IMG/VR virus record: IMGVR_UViG_3300003886_000041
Location: 1 to 24,941 of that record
From: a virus
Length of the DNA: 24,941 bases
Strand: one strand, 5' to 3'
A program made the position numbers and the translations under genes. Shown here piece after piece: positions 1-8,398 of this stretch (position 1 is its first letter; every line of letters starts with the position of its first letter). The notes under the pieces are model-generated. The model was not told the origin of the DNA. It saw only the letters and a program-made list of their open reading frames with translations, and searched no databases.

Positions 1-366
1 GGGATTGCCTGAGCCTTTGCCGAATTCTATGGTGAAGCATGCGGGAGGATTTAATGCTACACCAGAATCTATATTCTCTCCTGCCCCTCCGTTGCCACCA
101 GCTCCGTATAGATCACCGTTATTTATGATATTGACAATGCTGCCATCAGGAAGCCCATTCAGATCAAGAGATGGAATGCCGGGCGCTGAAGAAACGACCT
201 CCGTCTGAGCCGTAATGGTAATCGTCAACACAACAGGAAGAGATGGAGTAACGCCACCAAACGCATCTGTTATAGCGTCCCAGCCGAAAACGGGACTTGC
301 ATCATCGATTGTAACGCCAGCACTGACCGATTTATTGCCTGACAAAAGAATCATGTTGCCAAACAT
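1..366 (-). CDS. Glycine-rich tail/fibre-type protein (partial, 3' end outside window)
   Basis: The frame is open from an ATG at 366 to the window edge (122 codons), so only the N-terminal part is visible. The ATG overlaps the stop of the upstream gene in a TAATG junction, which implies translational coupling. The visible protein is rich in T, V, G and S. It has a beta-type segment (residues about 10-65) and then a motif INNGDLYGAGGNGGAGE near residues 88-104, of the glycine-rich loop kind seen in phage tail and receptor-binding proteins. Its place after a tail-fibre-like gene supports a tail role. The exact function is not recognisable. Confidence 0.6.
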   Translation of the reverse strand, partial: MFGNMILLSGNKSVSAGVTIDDASPVFGWDAITDAFGGVTPSLPVVLTITITAQTEVVSSAPGIPSLDLNGLPDGSIVNIINNGDLYGAGGNGGAGENIDSGVALNPPACFTIEFGKGSGNP

Positions 367-1232
367 TAGCTTCTCGGAAAGTTTTGGGCTACGCCAACTG
401 CAAGCCATCTATCGAGCCCCAGATCGTACTGGAACACAAACTGATCAACCGCATCTACGGTCTGAGTGAGGTCAAGGTTGTTGTTTCCGGTAAACATGAA
501 CTGGGTTCCCCACGTTACGCTACGAGGGGTTGAGGCGCTTTGCTCAACTCTGATAGCCAGCACAGCCCCCTCGACCTTTGTTCCGGTCGGGTTATTGATT
601 GTCAGGGCCGCAGTCATCTCTGCCTGCCTAATGATAACCGTTGAGTCGGTGTCACAGTCAGGAGTGTAGACGTTGCTCGTAAGCGTGCGCACATTTCCAC
701 GAACTATCTGTGGGTTGGTCCAAGTATTCTTTATGGCCAGTCTAGCATACGATGCGGCAACAACACCACCAAGCTGCAGTGAGTTGGTTGCAAGAGAAAC
801 CGTTCCTGTGATGTTTGCGTTGATTGTTTCGAACACGTCGTTTCCATCACACCACACAAGCAGGCTTTCTCCATTTGGAATTTCAAGCGCCGCGCCGGCA
901 AGGGTTTTGATGCTAACGGTCTCAGCTACCGACTGAACGACCTGATTGCTGACTATGTACAGCTTCGACACGTTCGGAGCGATAATATCAATGTTTGCTG
1001 TAATGGTTCCTGAGCAGTCTAGGATCATAGCTGCGGCCTGTTCAGACGCGCCACTTCCGCCGTTGTTTGTCGACAGGGTCAGGTCTGAAGAGGCTAGTAC
1101 CAGAGACCTTCGTCCAGCAATGGACTCCTCGATCTTATCAAGATTGTCACTGGTTATGTCTCCCCATGTGTTCTCCTGCTCGCCCTGAGTCATGCGCTCC
1201 AGTCGGAGCAGGTCTGTGAATGTGCTGGCCAT
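366..1232 (-). CDS. Tail-fibre-like structural protein
   Basis: This 288-aa protein has an N-terminus (MASTFTDLLRLERMTQGEQ, then NTWGDITSDNLDKIEESIAG) of a type I recognise from virion proteins of many marine and environmental phages. It is followed by a beta-rich segment (GTITANIDIIAPNVSKLYIVSNQ) and a C-terminus that reads like a trimeric virion domain (QFVFQYDLGLDRWLAVG). The start is supported by AAGGAG about 10 nt upstream. It is probably a tail fibre or a protein that attaches a fibre to the tail. The family resemblance is from memory. The tail role is inferred from that and from its position after the connector genes. Confidence 0.65.
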   Translation of the reverse strand: MASTFTDLLRLERMTQGEQENTWGDITSDNLDKIEESIAGRRSLVLASSDLTLSTNNGGSGASEQAAAMILDCSGTITANIDIIAPNVSKLYIVSNQVVQSVAETVSIKTLAGAALEIPNGESLLVWCDGNDVFETINANITGTVSLATNSLQLGGVVAASYARLAIKNTWTNPQIVRGNVRTLTSNVYTPDCDTDSTVIIRQAEMTAALTINNPTGTKVEGAVLAIRVEQSASTPRSVTWGTQFMFTGNNNLDLTQTVDAVDQFVFQYDLGLDRWLAVGVAQNFPRS

Positions 1233-1894
1233 TAGTTGTCGGCTCCTTCTTTTCTGGTGTTTAGACCCTTGTATTGGCGTCTCTGGTTGTCTTCCATCTC
1301 AACTTGCAGTCCGGGCACCAAGCTCTGGTACTTAGTTGCTGCTTTTTCCATTGCCCCTTGGTGCTTGAGGAAGTCATATACCTCAATCATAACAGCAGCA
1401 AATAGTATGTCGCCATAGTTATCGCCAAGCCATGTGCTCTGGTTTGACATGCCCAACCCAGTAGGCCGTATTGTTGCCCTGATGCGCGCGTTTCCGCCAG
1501 AGTATGACTGGTCAGGTGTTGGCACAACATAAAAATCTGTTTCATCGAACTCAGAGAAGAACTTAGGAACTCCAGTGAGGTTTTCGTTTGGCGCATACTG
1601 AATGCAATATTCAAACCCTCTTCTCGGGCAGTCAATCCAATCTAGTACGGATGGCGTCCTTACAAACAATTCGTTAATGTGGATCACATCAGATGGCTTC
1701 GAGACAACCCTGCTTCCTCCTGATACAGTAACCTCAAGCCACTGTTCGAATACCTCTAGGTCAATATCGCGCAGTATTCTAGTTTCTCCCTTTCCGATCA
1801 TGTCATCAATGTTTGCCAAGAAGTCCATATCGGTATCTTCCGAGAATGCCTGCATTGCGGCTACCAAGCTATTGTATGTGTACTGAATGCTCAT
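1232..1894 (-). CDS. Head-tail adaptor / tail tubular-like protein
   Basis: This 220-aa protein resembles a phage adaptor family found next to portal and capsid genes. Family-like features are a helical N-terminus ending in DDMIGKGETRILRDIDLEVF (about residues 30-49), a central beta part (SKPSDVIHINELFVR), a GVPKFFSEFDETDFYVVPTPD block, and a C-terminal TWLGDNYGDILFAAVMIEVYDF helix. Such proteins are thought to join the connector to the tail. Its stop overlaps the next gene start by one base. The assignment comes from motif pattern and gene order, not a database match. Confidence 0.65.
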   Translation of the reverse strand: MSIQYTYNSLVAAMQAFSEDTDMDFLANIDDMIGKGETRILRDIDLEVFEQWLEVTVSGGSRVVSKPSDVIHINELFVRTPSVLDWIDCPRRGFEYCIQYAPNENLTGVPKFFSEFDETDFYVVPTPDQSYSGGNARIRATIRPTGLGMSNQSTWLGDNYGDILFAAVMIEVYDFLKHQGAMEKAATKYQSLVPGLQVEMEDNQRRQYKGLNTRKEGADN

Positions 1895-2379
1895 TATACT
1901 TGCTTGCCAATAATTGGGATAAGCACGTCATTTACAGACGCTATGTTTGACAGACCCCATTGAATCAATATGTTTGTGCTTGGCGACACCGTGTCACCAA
2001 AGTCCAGAGAAAATATTACTCGGTTGCCTTGAGATAGGTTGTACATCAAGCACCCCCTAACGGCCACGTTCTGTATGTTTATTGTCAAGTCATCCACTGG
2101 GTTTATGTATGGCGTAGCGTTAAACTGTGCCGCCCCAGCTCTAGACGATCCAGACGCACCTACAACAATAAGTCCATTCGCAAGAACAACCCCTCCAGCA
2201 ACATACCCGCTTCCTACCACCTCACCTACAGGGGTGTATGCGTCAGTTCCGGGACCTATGGATGCATTTGGCCCATACAGAGCGACCATTATTGTATCAG
2301 GAACTCCCTCCGCAAGCGTGTGTATTCCTAGAGGAAGCTCCTCCATGAATTTTATACCTGCTCCGGTTACTATGGCCAT
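1894..2379 (-). CDS. Putative virion structural protein
   Basis: This 161-aa protein is small, neutral and beta-rich, with many G, V, A, T and N residues. The pattern VVGSGYVAGGVVLANG followed by FNATPYINPVDDLTINIQN resembles small phage tail or head-completion proteins of the type that carry a G-Y-x-x-G-G segment. No catalytic motif is visible. It lies between the zinc-ribbon gene and the adaptor gene with 1-bp overlaps, inside the connector block, so a virion role is likely. The precise role is unknown. Confidence 0.55.
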   Translation of the reverse strand: MAIVTGAGIKFMEELPLGIHTLAEGVPDTIMVALYGPNASIGPGTDAYTPVGEVVGSGYVAGGVVLANGLIVVGASGSSRAGAAQFNATPYINPVDDLTINIQNVAVRGCLMYNLSQGNRVIFSLDFGDTVSPSTNILIQWGLSNIASVNDVLIPIIGKQV

Positions 2380-2738
2380 TACGTAAAACTCAAAGCTCCT
2401 GATGGGCCGCTTGTGAAATTGTACCTCGATGCATTTATCACAACACCTATCTGTAGTGCGGCAACAGGAGTTCCAAAACTAGGTGGGAATCTTATCACTT
2501 GCTGATCTGCCTGTGCCCTGTCAGGGTCTCCAGTTGGGTCGTATATCGTGACCGGATCGAAAGCGGGAGGAAGGTACTCTTGAGGATGCTTCGGGTCCCA
2601 GCATTCTTGGCACACGAGAAGATCAGGGTACTGGCCATCGTACACCATGCGTCGACGCAGCATTTTGATGCTGCATCTTTCGCAGAATCCAATTGCGTGA
2701 TCTCCTCTAGCATATCTTCCGCTACCTCTGCGCCCCAT
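2379..2738 (-). CDS. Zinc-ribbon protein of the structural block
   Basis: This 119-aa protein has two CxxC knuckles, C19-x2-C22 (FCERCSIKM) and C43-x2-C46 (VCQECWDPKHP), which probably bind one zinc ion. The block ICDRC...LVCPECWEPKHPQ recurs, in my recollection, in a small protein that many environmental phages encode between connector genes. The C-terminal half is rich in P, D and aromatic residues. GGAG lies 6 nt before the ATG. The gene overlaps both neighbours by one base, so it is translated with the head-tail genes. Its biochemical role is unknown. Confidence 0.6.
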   Translation of the reverse strand: MGRRGSGRYARGDHAIGFCERCSIKMLRRRMVYDGQYPDLLVCQECWDPKHPQEYLPPAFDPVTIYDPTGDPDRAQADQQVIRFPPSFGTPVAALQIGVVINASRYNFTSGPSGALSFT

Positions 2739-3475
2739 TATCTTCTCCCTCGATACCTGTCAAACCTGACTCTCAATACAGCATCACCGGTATCTCTGTC
2801 TTCTGCCAAGGCTAGCCCAAGGGAGCCGCCGGGCATGCTGTTCTTGTACTCGTCGTAGTTCTCACCAAGGTAGTCTCCCTTTAGCTCTCTGCGACGGTCA
2901 GGAGCATATTTTCTAGACAGATGAAATGCCATTCCACTAGCGAATGCTTCAAAATAGTTAGGGCTCATATCTAGCGTGTTCATTGGAGCGCCGGCATCCT
3001 CTTGCTTGCGGATGTACCACATCTCAATTGTGTCTGACGTTCTCTCTGCAGCCTGCCAAAGAAACACGGTTGACCTAGGATCGTCTCCTACGAAGTCTCC
3101 TCGGTCGACAAAGTATCTGTCTGGCCTACCAGTCAATGTTTTGTCATGCAAAGCGTTGTAGTCCGATCTTGCTATCGGGTACATCTCAGACTCTCGCCCC
3201 TCTCTCTTGAGCGTGGCGTGAAATATATCAAGCCCGCCTACGGGCAACTGAAATGTTGTCTGGCCAACAGATGTTATGGCTTGAGATACAAACTCAAGTG
3301 CGTACTGCTTGTACCCAAAGTTCTGCCACTCTGAGAATACAAGATTCGCTGAGCGCACGGCAGACCTAACGTGACGAGCCTTGAGATCGGCAGGATCAAT
3401 CCCGCACCTCTCGAAGGCCTCGTCAATCTGGTCTGCCAACTGTGGATTGAACAGAAATGTTCCGCTCGTAGCCAT
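2738..3475 (-). CDS. Head-tail connector family protein
   Basis: This 245-aa protein begins with an alpha-helical half (ADQIDEAFERCGIDPADLKARH, then AVRSANLVFSEWQNFG), which is the recognisable N-terminus of a common phage connector/tail family. Next comes a beta part with FQLPVGGLDIFHATLKREGR and SRSDYNALHDKTLTGRPDRYFVDR-like text, then MWYIRKQEDAGAPMNTLDMS and a helical end ending in a basic RFDRYRGRR. It probably forms part of the ring that joins portal and tail. A Shine-Dalgarno GGGG is present upstream. Confidence 0.6.
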   Translation of the reverse strand: MATSGTFLFNPQLADQIDEAFERCGIDPADLKARHVRSAVRSANLVFSEWQNFGYKQYALEFVSQAITSVGQTTFQLPVGGLDIFHATLKREGRESEMYPIARSDYNALHDKTLTGRPDRYFVDRGDFVGDDPRSTVFLWQAAERTSDTIEMWYIRKQEDAGAPMNTLDMSPNYFEAFASGMAFHLSRKYAPDRRRELKGDYLGENYDEYKNSMPGGSLGLALAEDRDTGDAVLRVRFDRYRGRR

Positions 3476-3488
3476 GTTGGCTTACCCC

Positions 3489-4175
3489 TTATCGATATCC
3501 GCCGCCTGACTGCTTGAACTGAGCCTTCAGAACAGCAGCAGTGCCTGAGTTTATGCGGATGCGAGTTGCTGTAACTGGGTCAGCAAGCATGCCCTGAGCT
3601 GATGCTGTTGCACCAGCAAACGGTGCTCCCTCGTCGTATGTTCCTTCCGGAGGAGACCCAACTCGAATCATATCGTTATCGAGCGCATGCTCAAGCGTGT
3701 AATCAACAACTCCAGATACAAGAGACACCACAACATTGACATTGTACTGAGACTGGTTGTGGTCCATTGGGGTCCATGGAGAGAACTGAGGTACGCCGCC
3801 CGGTACGCCCGTGCTTAGGTTTGTTGCTGCGCCATCCAGCTCTATGCTTTCGATGAACCCGAACACAGATGTCGTGTCAACGCTCGCCGCCGCGCCCGGC
3901 ATGGTTACCTGCTCTTCAATGTGGACTCCTTCCAGAGTCTTTCCGATGACAGTTGCTACCGCTACCGAACCAGTTGCTCCAGTCGTAAATCGCATCACCG
4001 ACCCTACACCTCCGTTATTGCGAAGGTCTACTGTCTGCCGGCCATCAGGACGTATTGTCCCAGCAAGAACGCCATCGATGGACATGAATCCACCGGATGC
4101 CGCAATATTCTGGTTTGTTGCGAACCCATCCGGGTCTGCCGCTATCTGCGAAAGATTTTGAGTGATAACTCTCAT
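3489..4175 (-). CDS. Beta-rich virion protein (decoration-like)
   Basis: This 228-aa protein has the low-charge, G/T/V/A-rich composition of an outer capsid or tail-surface protein. A segment around residues 60-115 (TGATGSVAVATVIGKTLEG, VHIEEQV, then FGFIESIEL) follows the same order as a segment in the next upstream gene (TAQTATITGRDAYDAP, VVERLVF, FKQVESIAIS). The two proteins may therefore share a domain. The start is supported by GGGGG 6 nt upstream of ATG. A capsid-decoration role is inferred from location just after the major capsid gene. Confidence 0.5.
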   Translation of the reverse strand: MRVITQNLSQIAADPDGFATNQNIAASGGFMSIDGVLAGTIRPDGRQTVDLRNNGGVGSVMRFTTGATGSVAVATVIGKTLEGVHIEEQVTMPGAAASVDTTSVFGFIESIELDGAATNLSTGVPGGVPQFSPWTPMDHNQSQYNVNVVVSLVSGVVDYTLEHALDNDMIRVGSPPEGTYDEGAPFAGATASAQGMLADPVTATRIRINSGTAAVLKAQFKQSGGGYR

Positions 4176-4186
4176 GAGTTACCCCC

Positions 4187-4906
4187 TTATCCTGCAAACT
4201 GCGGAACGCCGAAGGCACCTACCGTGTTGCGACCAGCCGGCTTGTAAACCAGCTTTAATTCGTCCGTGCCGTCTGCCGCTGCTGATGGATTGAACGTACC
4301 ACGAACATCACCAGTAACTGCGGTTGCCGGGGAAGTTGTGTCGGCAACTGTAATTGCACCAGCTCCTACGCCGATAACCTTTGCGTTTCCGCCTTCGATG
4401 GCAGAGTCAACGTCGTCAGCATCGTCTACTCGATATGATAGTCCAACCTCGTCCTCAGTGCCTGCGCTGGCGTTGCCAGTAAGGGCTGCTGAGATTGCTA
4501 TTGACTCAACCTGCTTGAAAGACTTCGATCCGGATACCGGAGTTGTTCCGTTGAATACAAGTCTCTCAACTACAGGTGCGTCATACGCATCTCGACCAGT
4601 GATCGTGGCTGTTTGCGCTGTATCGCCAGCGTTTGTTGAAAGTATTTGCACGTTTCTAGCGACATCAGCAACGCCTATTCCGGCAACTACAAGAGCGCCG
4701 TTAAGTGTAAGGTTTCCTGCTGCGGCTACTGCCTGAGCAGCGGCATATCCGTTTGCGTCAAGCGCATCAGGCTGACCAAGGTTGTCATCCAGTGTCAGGC
4801 GGATTGGGAGGCCTCTGCCAGAGCTGTTAGCGCCGGCCTGATATGCATCTCCAGAGAAAAGGTTCTCAGCGTGCGAAATTGTGTGTGAGTTGTTTCTGTT
4901 GCCCAT
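4187..4906 (-). CDS. Beta-rich virion protein (decoration-like, possible paralogue)
   Basis: This 239-aa protein is rich in A, G, T, V and D. Its N-terminus (residues 1-35) is polar, followed by ANGYAAAQAVAAAGNLTLNG and a beta domain containing TAQTATITGRDAYDAPVVER. The middle segment parallels part of the 228-aa neighbour. AAGGA lies 8 nt before the ATG. It is the first gene after the major capsid gene, separated from it by about 180 bp that contain hairpins, so its expression may be lowered relative to the capsid gene. It is probably displayed on the head. No enzymatic motif is seen. Confidence 0.5.
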   Translation of the reverse strand: MGNRNNSHTISHAENLFSGDAYQAGANSSGRGLPIRLTLDDNLGQPDALDANGYAAAQAVAAAGNLTLNGALVVAGIGVADVARNVQILSTNAGDTAQTATITGRDAYDAPVVERLVFNGTTPVSGSKSFKQVESIAISAALTGNASAGTEDEVGLSYRVDDADDVDSAIEGGNAKVIGVGAGAITVADTTSPATAVTGDVRGTFNPSAAADGTDELKLVYKPAGRNTVGAFGVPQFAG

Positions 4907-4979
4907 TGTTTCAGTCCTTAAGGACGGTCAGCCACCACCTGACCAGAATTGTAATGCCGAAATTGGTGAGTCTTTCAGC

Positions 4980-5005
4980 AAAATAAGACCGGGGCCTAGA
5001 CCCCG
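4980..5005 (-). terminator. Probable intrinsic terminator after the major capsid gene
   Basis: On the minus strand a GC hairpin CGGGG-TCTAGG-CCCCG is followed by GGTCTTATTTT, a stem then a U-rich tract. It lies about 90 bp past the capsid stop and before the next structural gene. It is expected to end part of the transcripts and so keep capsid protein abundant relative to downstream genes. The U tract is interrupted, so termination is probably incomplete. Confidence 0.5.
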
Positions 5006-5045
5006 ACTGTCCGACAGGATAAACCCATCGGGAGAAAGTTCGCCC

Positions 5046-5073
5046 CCGGATAGGAGCCTAAGCAACTATCCGG
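5046..5073 (-). repeat. 8-bp inverted repeat in the capsid 3' untranslated region
   Basis: CCGGATAG (5046-5053) and CTATCCGG (5066-5073) are perfect inverted repeats with a 12-nt loop, beginning about 18 nt past the major capsid stop. No U tract follows. A 3' stem could protect the abundant capsid mRNA from exonucleases or act together with the terminator-like hairpin at 4980-5005. The stem is seen directly; the role is inference. Confidence 0.5.
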
Positions 5074-5090
5074 AGGACTTTGGGCTTACG

Positions 5091-6005
5091 TTATACGTCA
5101 GCGCCTTCCGAGCCAAAGGCTCCGCGATAGTCAGACCAGCCGAAGCTGTATCGCTCACGCGCTTTGTAGCGCATGTTGCCTGTCTCGAAGTCGCCTTCGA
5201 TACCACGGGCAACTTTCTTCCGCACCATGTGCTTCAGTCCGTCTGGGCAATCCGTGATAATGAACCAAGCGTCTGCATCTGTGAGACGATAGTTCACTTT
5301 GACTCCCTTAGGCAACATACCCATGCTCTTGAGAGCGTTCAGGTCGTTGTCGCCCGTACCTGACCGGTAAGGGGAGTTCAGGATTCGCTCGGCAATGAAC
5401 TGAAGCTCAGTCGGAATGACAATGCACTCCGCCATCACAGCGATAGGAATACCGCGCTCATCGACCCAGTCCGCGATCTGAATCAGTGATTCCTCAAGTG
5501 AGGCCTCAGAGATATCAGCCGGAGTGGCAAGCTTGTTGCTCTGCGAACCGCCGCCCCACAAGGGGTGGGCAGTGCTGAACAACGACACATTGTCGCCGCC
5601 GGGGAATGCGGAATCGAATCCGTTGTTAAGAATGTTGGAACCCTTGACTTCCTTCGTGTGCTGAAGGGATCGGGCCAACGCCTTGGCGTACTTAGCACCC
5701 AGTGCACCATACAGACCATCTTCCTCGGCTTCCTCAGTGATAGAGAAAGCAAGCGCGATTGTCTCGTGGTTGTAACGGGCGACGTAGGATTCTGCTCCTT
5801 CGTCGTACTCGATTCCAGCGCCCTCACCCTTAACAGGTGCGGCACCAAATCCAGCCATAAGTACGTCTTCTTCAAAGGCCTTCCGTGAAGTATTCACGGC
5901 AAAGAATTCACGCCATTGCTCTGGGTATGACTTGTAAGACATACCAAAGACTGCGTTTAGGCCTTCTTGAAGTTGCTTGCGAAAATCTGCGCGATTAAGA
6001 GCCAT
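5091..6005 (-). CDS. Major capsid protein (HK97-fold, Mu gpT-like type)
   Basis: This 304-aa protein is the expected size for a phage major head subunit. It starts MALNRADFRKQLQEGLNAVF and contains the typical YEEGAE-type E-loop region, NHETIALAFSITEEAEEDGLYG, an FSTAHPLWGGG segment near residues 142-152 and a C-terminal RYSFGWSDYRGAFGSEG. These features recall Mu gpT-like head subunits. A strong GGAGG lies 9 nt before the ATG, as expected for a very abundant protein. It follows the scaffold and decoration genes and is followed by hairpins. It forms the icosahedral shell. Confidence 0.85.
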   Translation of the reverse strand: MALNRADFRKQLQEGLNAVFGMSYKSYPEQWREFFAVNTSRKAFEEDVLMAGFGAAPVKGEGAGIEYDEGAESYVARYNHETIALAFSITEEAEEDGLYGALGAKYAKALARSLQHTKEVKGSNILNNGFDSAFPGGDNVSLFSTAHPLWGGGSQSNKLATPADISEASLEESLIQIADWVDERGIPIAVMAECIVIPTELQFIAERILNSPYRSGTGDNDLNALKSMGMLPKGVKVNYRLTDADAWFIITDCPDGLKHMVRKKVARGIEGDFETGNMRYKARERYSFGWSDYRGAFGSEGADV

Positions 6006-6010
6006 CTGTA

Positions 6011-6589
6011 TTATCCTCCAATCTGACCAGCATTACGCGGTCGGATGAATTGGACAATGGCCTCTTGAAGTGAGCCTTCACGTTTGCTGATTTCACGAAT
6101 CACTACGACGTTAGTCGCTTGGATTGTGGCATCCGTGTTGCCCTGATCAAGAGAGACGGTGCTCTTACCGGTAACGTCATCTCCGCCAGTACCTTCAGCC
6201 TGATCAAGATCAGCGTAGTCACCAACCTGAGCCTGTGTGATGTCGGCGGTAGCCTTAATCAGAAACAGTTCATCAGCGTTGTCGAGCACGCGCGCCTTGA
6301 CCACAGAGCCGGTTGCAACAGCACCCGGAGCTGGCCAGTACGGAGAGAAACGAGTGTCACCGTTGATATCAATGTACTCAACGCCGTCTAGGACGCCAAG
6401 AACAAGGTTATCACTCGCCGCTAGGGCCTCAACATAGCCGTTCGTACCAAGTGCAACTACTTGGCCAGAGTACAACTTCGTAGCGTAAGTACCAAGAATC
6501 TGATACTCATTCGCCCGGTTAGGGGTACCTGACTGAGAGCGCACTGGCGAAAAGCCGCGAGGTCCGTTAGGTTGAGCAGTGAAAGACAT
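6011..6589 (-). CDS. Capsid decoration/stabilisation-type protein
   Basis: The best start is the ATG at 6589 (192 aa), which has GGAG 9 nt upstream. Longer readings reach into the previous gene and lack a ribosome site. The sequence GFSPVRSQSGTPNRANEY followed by ATKLYSGQVVALG matches a class of small head proteins that sit beside the capsid gene in many phages, with an extended arm followed by a beta domain. The rest is a G/D/V/T-rich beta domain (residues 45-175). It probably binds the outside of the capsid or is a minor capsid component. Position between scaffold-side genes and the major capsid gene agrees. Confidence 0.6.
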   Translation of the reverse strand: MSFTAQPNGPRGFSPVRSQSGTPNRANEYQILGTYATKLYSGQVVALGTNGYVEALAASDNLVLGVLDGVEYIDINGDTRFSPYWPAPGAVATGSVVKARVLDNADELFLIKATADITQAQVGDYADLDQAEGTGGDDVTGKSTVSLDQGNTDATIQATNVVVIREISKREGSLQEAIVQFIRPRNAGQIGG

Positions 6590-6637
6590 TATGTCGTTCT
6601 CCATTGTGGTTAAAAAAGATACCGAAGCGGAGAACTT

Positions 6638-6657
6638 AGGGGCTTTGTACGGCCCCT
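6638..6657 (-). repeat. Stem-loop between the 199-aa gene and the decoration gene
   Basis: AGGGGC and GCCCCT form a 6-bp stem with an 8-nt loop in the 82-bp spacer. On the minus strand a run of six T lies about 20 nt further on, too far for a textbook terminator. It may be an mRNA processing or attenuation element ahead of the head genes. Confidence 0.3.
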
Positions 6658-6671
6658 GTTTTGAAGGAGCT

Positions 6672-7271
6672 TTACTCGGCAGGGTCCTGAGGAACTCTGA
6701 GTCGGCGTTTAGTGACGTGACTTTTGTGAGATTGAGCAATCCGTGGGCCACCGCGCTGTACGTTCCGTAGATCGTTTTCAACACCTTCGATCATGCGATC
6801 AACCTTAGATTGGTAGAACGCATTTCTCTGCATAGCCTTCTTGATTGGCATTTCGCACAATATCAAGTCTTCAACACCGATTACCTCGCCCAATCGGGCG
6901 TGAGAGAAGGTCGGTGGTGCATACCCGCCCGGAACACTTTCTACCGAACGAGGCAACCATCCCTCTCGGAATTTACGCATCGAGTTTCTTGCATCGTCGT
7001 CCGTTCCGAGTCTAATGCGTATCCATCTCTGCGTATATCCGGGTCGCGGTTTTGGAGCTTCCAATTCCGCCGGCCTTGACCAAGGCGCATCATGTGCGTC
7101 CCGCTCAACACCGTACGACGACATCACATCGGATTCCGTCGTTCTTGATTCGTTAGGAAGCTCCACGTCATGTGGGTTTTCTTCCTTCATTTCCGAGAGA
7201 AGCTTATTCTTCGCTCGGGTCTTTGCTGCCTTCTTTCCGGCAGCACGTCGCTGTGTCTTATTGAGTGACAT
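6672..7271 (-). CDS. Conserved-type phage head-region protein, function unknown
   Basis: This 199-aa protein has a basic N-terminus (LNKTQRRAAGKKAAKTRAKN), an acidic linker, and then a core KPRPGYTQRWIRIRLGTDDD, ARNSMRKFREGWLPRS and LILCEMPIKKAMQRNAFYQ. The core resembles a protein that many phages encode beside their scaffold and capsid genes. The C-terminus is basic again. No enzyme motif is present. It lies 5 bp downstream of the scaffold gene and is probably co-translated with it. A role in head assembly is inferred from position. Confidence 0.5.
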   Translation of the reverse strand: MSLNKTQRRAAGKKAAKTRAKNKLLSEMKEENPHDVELPNESRTTESDVMSSYGVERDAHDAPWSRPAELEAPKPRPGYTQRWIRIRLGTDDDARNSMRKFREGWLPRSVESVPGGYAPPTFSHARLGEVIGVEDLILCEMPIKKAMQRNAFYQSKVDRMIEGVENDLRNVQRGGPRIAQSHKSHVTKRRLRVPQDPAE

Positions 7272-7276
7272 GGGTA

Positions 7277-8332
7277 TTAGTCTCCAGCCTTGTTTTCGGC
7301 CCAGTTCTTAATGTGATCCGGGTTCTTCGGGTCCATTCCAAAGACTTCCATTTGCTCTTGGTCAGCCTTGGTCAGTCGAACAACTCCGCGTCTTGTGCGG
7401 GTCCTTCCAGAGCGTCTGGTTCCGGCCTTAGTTGTCGATCCAACAGCGCTTCTCTTGCTTCCTTTGCGCTTTGTTTTTGTCGCAGCTTTCTTCTTGATTA
7501 TGGACGGGAACTGTGGCCGGAGGATATCCTCCATTGCGGCGTAGTACTTGTCCGTATTCTTGTCGAAGCCCCTGTCAGCTACCATGCGGTCAGCGCTAAG
7601 CACGACCTTCTTGAACTGAGAGTTCGTGTGGAACTCTGGGTACTTCCCTAGCCACTTTTGCCCCGCTAGCGGAGCTGTTGTAGCTGGAGATGCTGCGTCG
7701 CCGTCATCATTCTCAAGGTCTTTGATCTGCTGACTAAGTCCAATCTCTTTAGCCTTAAGGTCGGCCTTAATATCGAGGATTTTATCGTCGACATCAATCT
7801 CCTCTTCGGAGTTGCCATCTTCTTTGGCTGCAAGTTTTTCTTTTCTCAGTGATCGAAGCTTGACTTCTGCCTCTCGCTTTTCCTTGGCTAGCTCGTCCTT
7901 CGCGTCGCGAAGTTCTATCCTACGCTCAAGTTTTGCAATTCTGGCATCAGAGTCTGCACGGTCAGCCTGCCTGAGGTCGCGTTCTCGGTCGATTCGCTTC
8001 TGAACACGCTTGGAATACTTGTCGTCTTCCTCTTCGTCCTCATCGTCCTCACTATCGTCCTCGTCGACTTCCTCATACGAATCGCTATCGATTTCGTCAA
8101 GGTCGTCTTCGTCGCCGCCATCATCATCTATATTGCCAAGATCATCGTCGTCGTTTTCATCCTTGTCATCACCATTGCTTGGTGGCTTCCAGTTGTCGTC
8201 GACATCTGATAGCGCTGCGTTAATAATGGGATTATCCGAATCGTTTAGATCGACATCCAAATCAGGAGCGTCTTCTGGATTTCCGCGCAAGTCCTCAAAA
8301 TCGGACTCGACTTTATATTTCTTCTTACCCAT
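7277..8332 (-). CDS. Capsid scaffolding protein
   Basis: This 351-aa protein has the charge architecture of a phage scaffold. Residues about 50-105 are almost entirely D and E. Residues about 105-215 form a charged coiled coil (KRVQKRIDRERDLRQADR and similar). A basic patch (KKKAATKTKRKGSKRS) follows, and the C-terminus (RLTKADQEQMEVFGMDPKNP) resembles the capsid-binding tail of scaffold proteins. GGGGG lies 5 nt before the ATG. It would fill the procapsid interior, guide shell assembly and leave or be cleaved before DNA packaging. Its place between portal and capsid is canonical. Confidence 0.75.
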   Translation of the reverse strand: MGKKKYKVESDFEDLRGNPEDAPDLDVDLNDSDNPIINAALSDVDDNWKPPSNGDDKDENDDDDLGNIDDDGGDEDDLDEIDSDSYEEVDEDDSEDDEDEEEDDKYSKRVQKRIDRERDLRQADRADSDARIAKLERRIELRDAKDELAKEKREAEVKLRSLRKEKLAAKEDGNSEEEIDVDDKILDIKADLKAKEIGLSQQIKDLENDDGDAASPATTAPLAGQKWLGKYPEFHTNSQFKKVVLSADRMVADRGFDKNTDKYYAAMEDILRPQFPSIIKKKAATKTKRKGSKRSAVGSTTKAGTRRSGRTRTRRGVVRLTKADQEQMEVFGMDPKNPDHIKNWAENKAGD

Positions 8333-8398
8333 GTTTTCCCCCGGCTCAACGCCGTGCTTGCCAGCTCTGTGTGAGGTAGCTGTGCGAAGTTTCTCTCA

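Noticed and set aside
6011-6784. A 257-aa version of the decoration gene
   Set aside because: The first 65 residues overlap the previous gene in another frame and cross a stem-loop; a strong ribosome site precedes the ATG at 6589.
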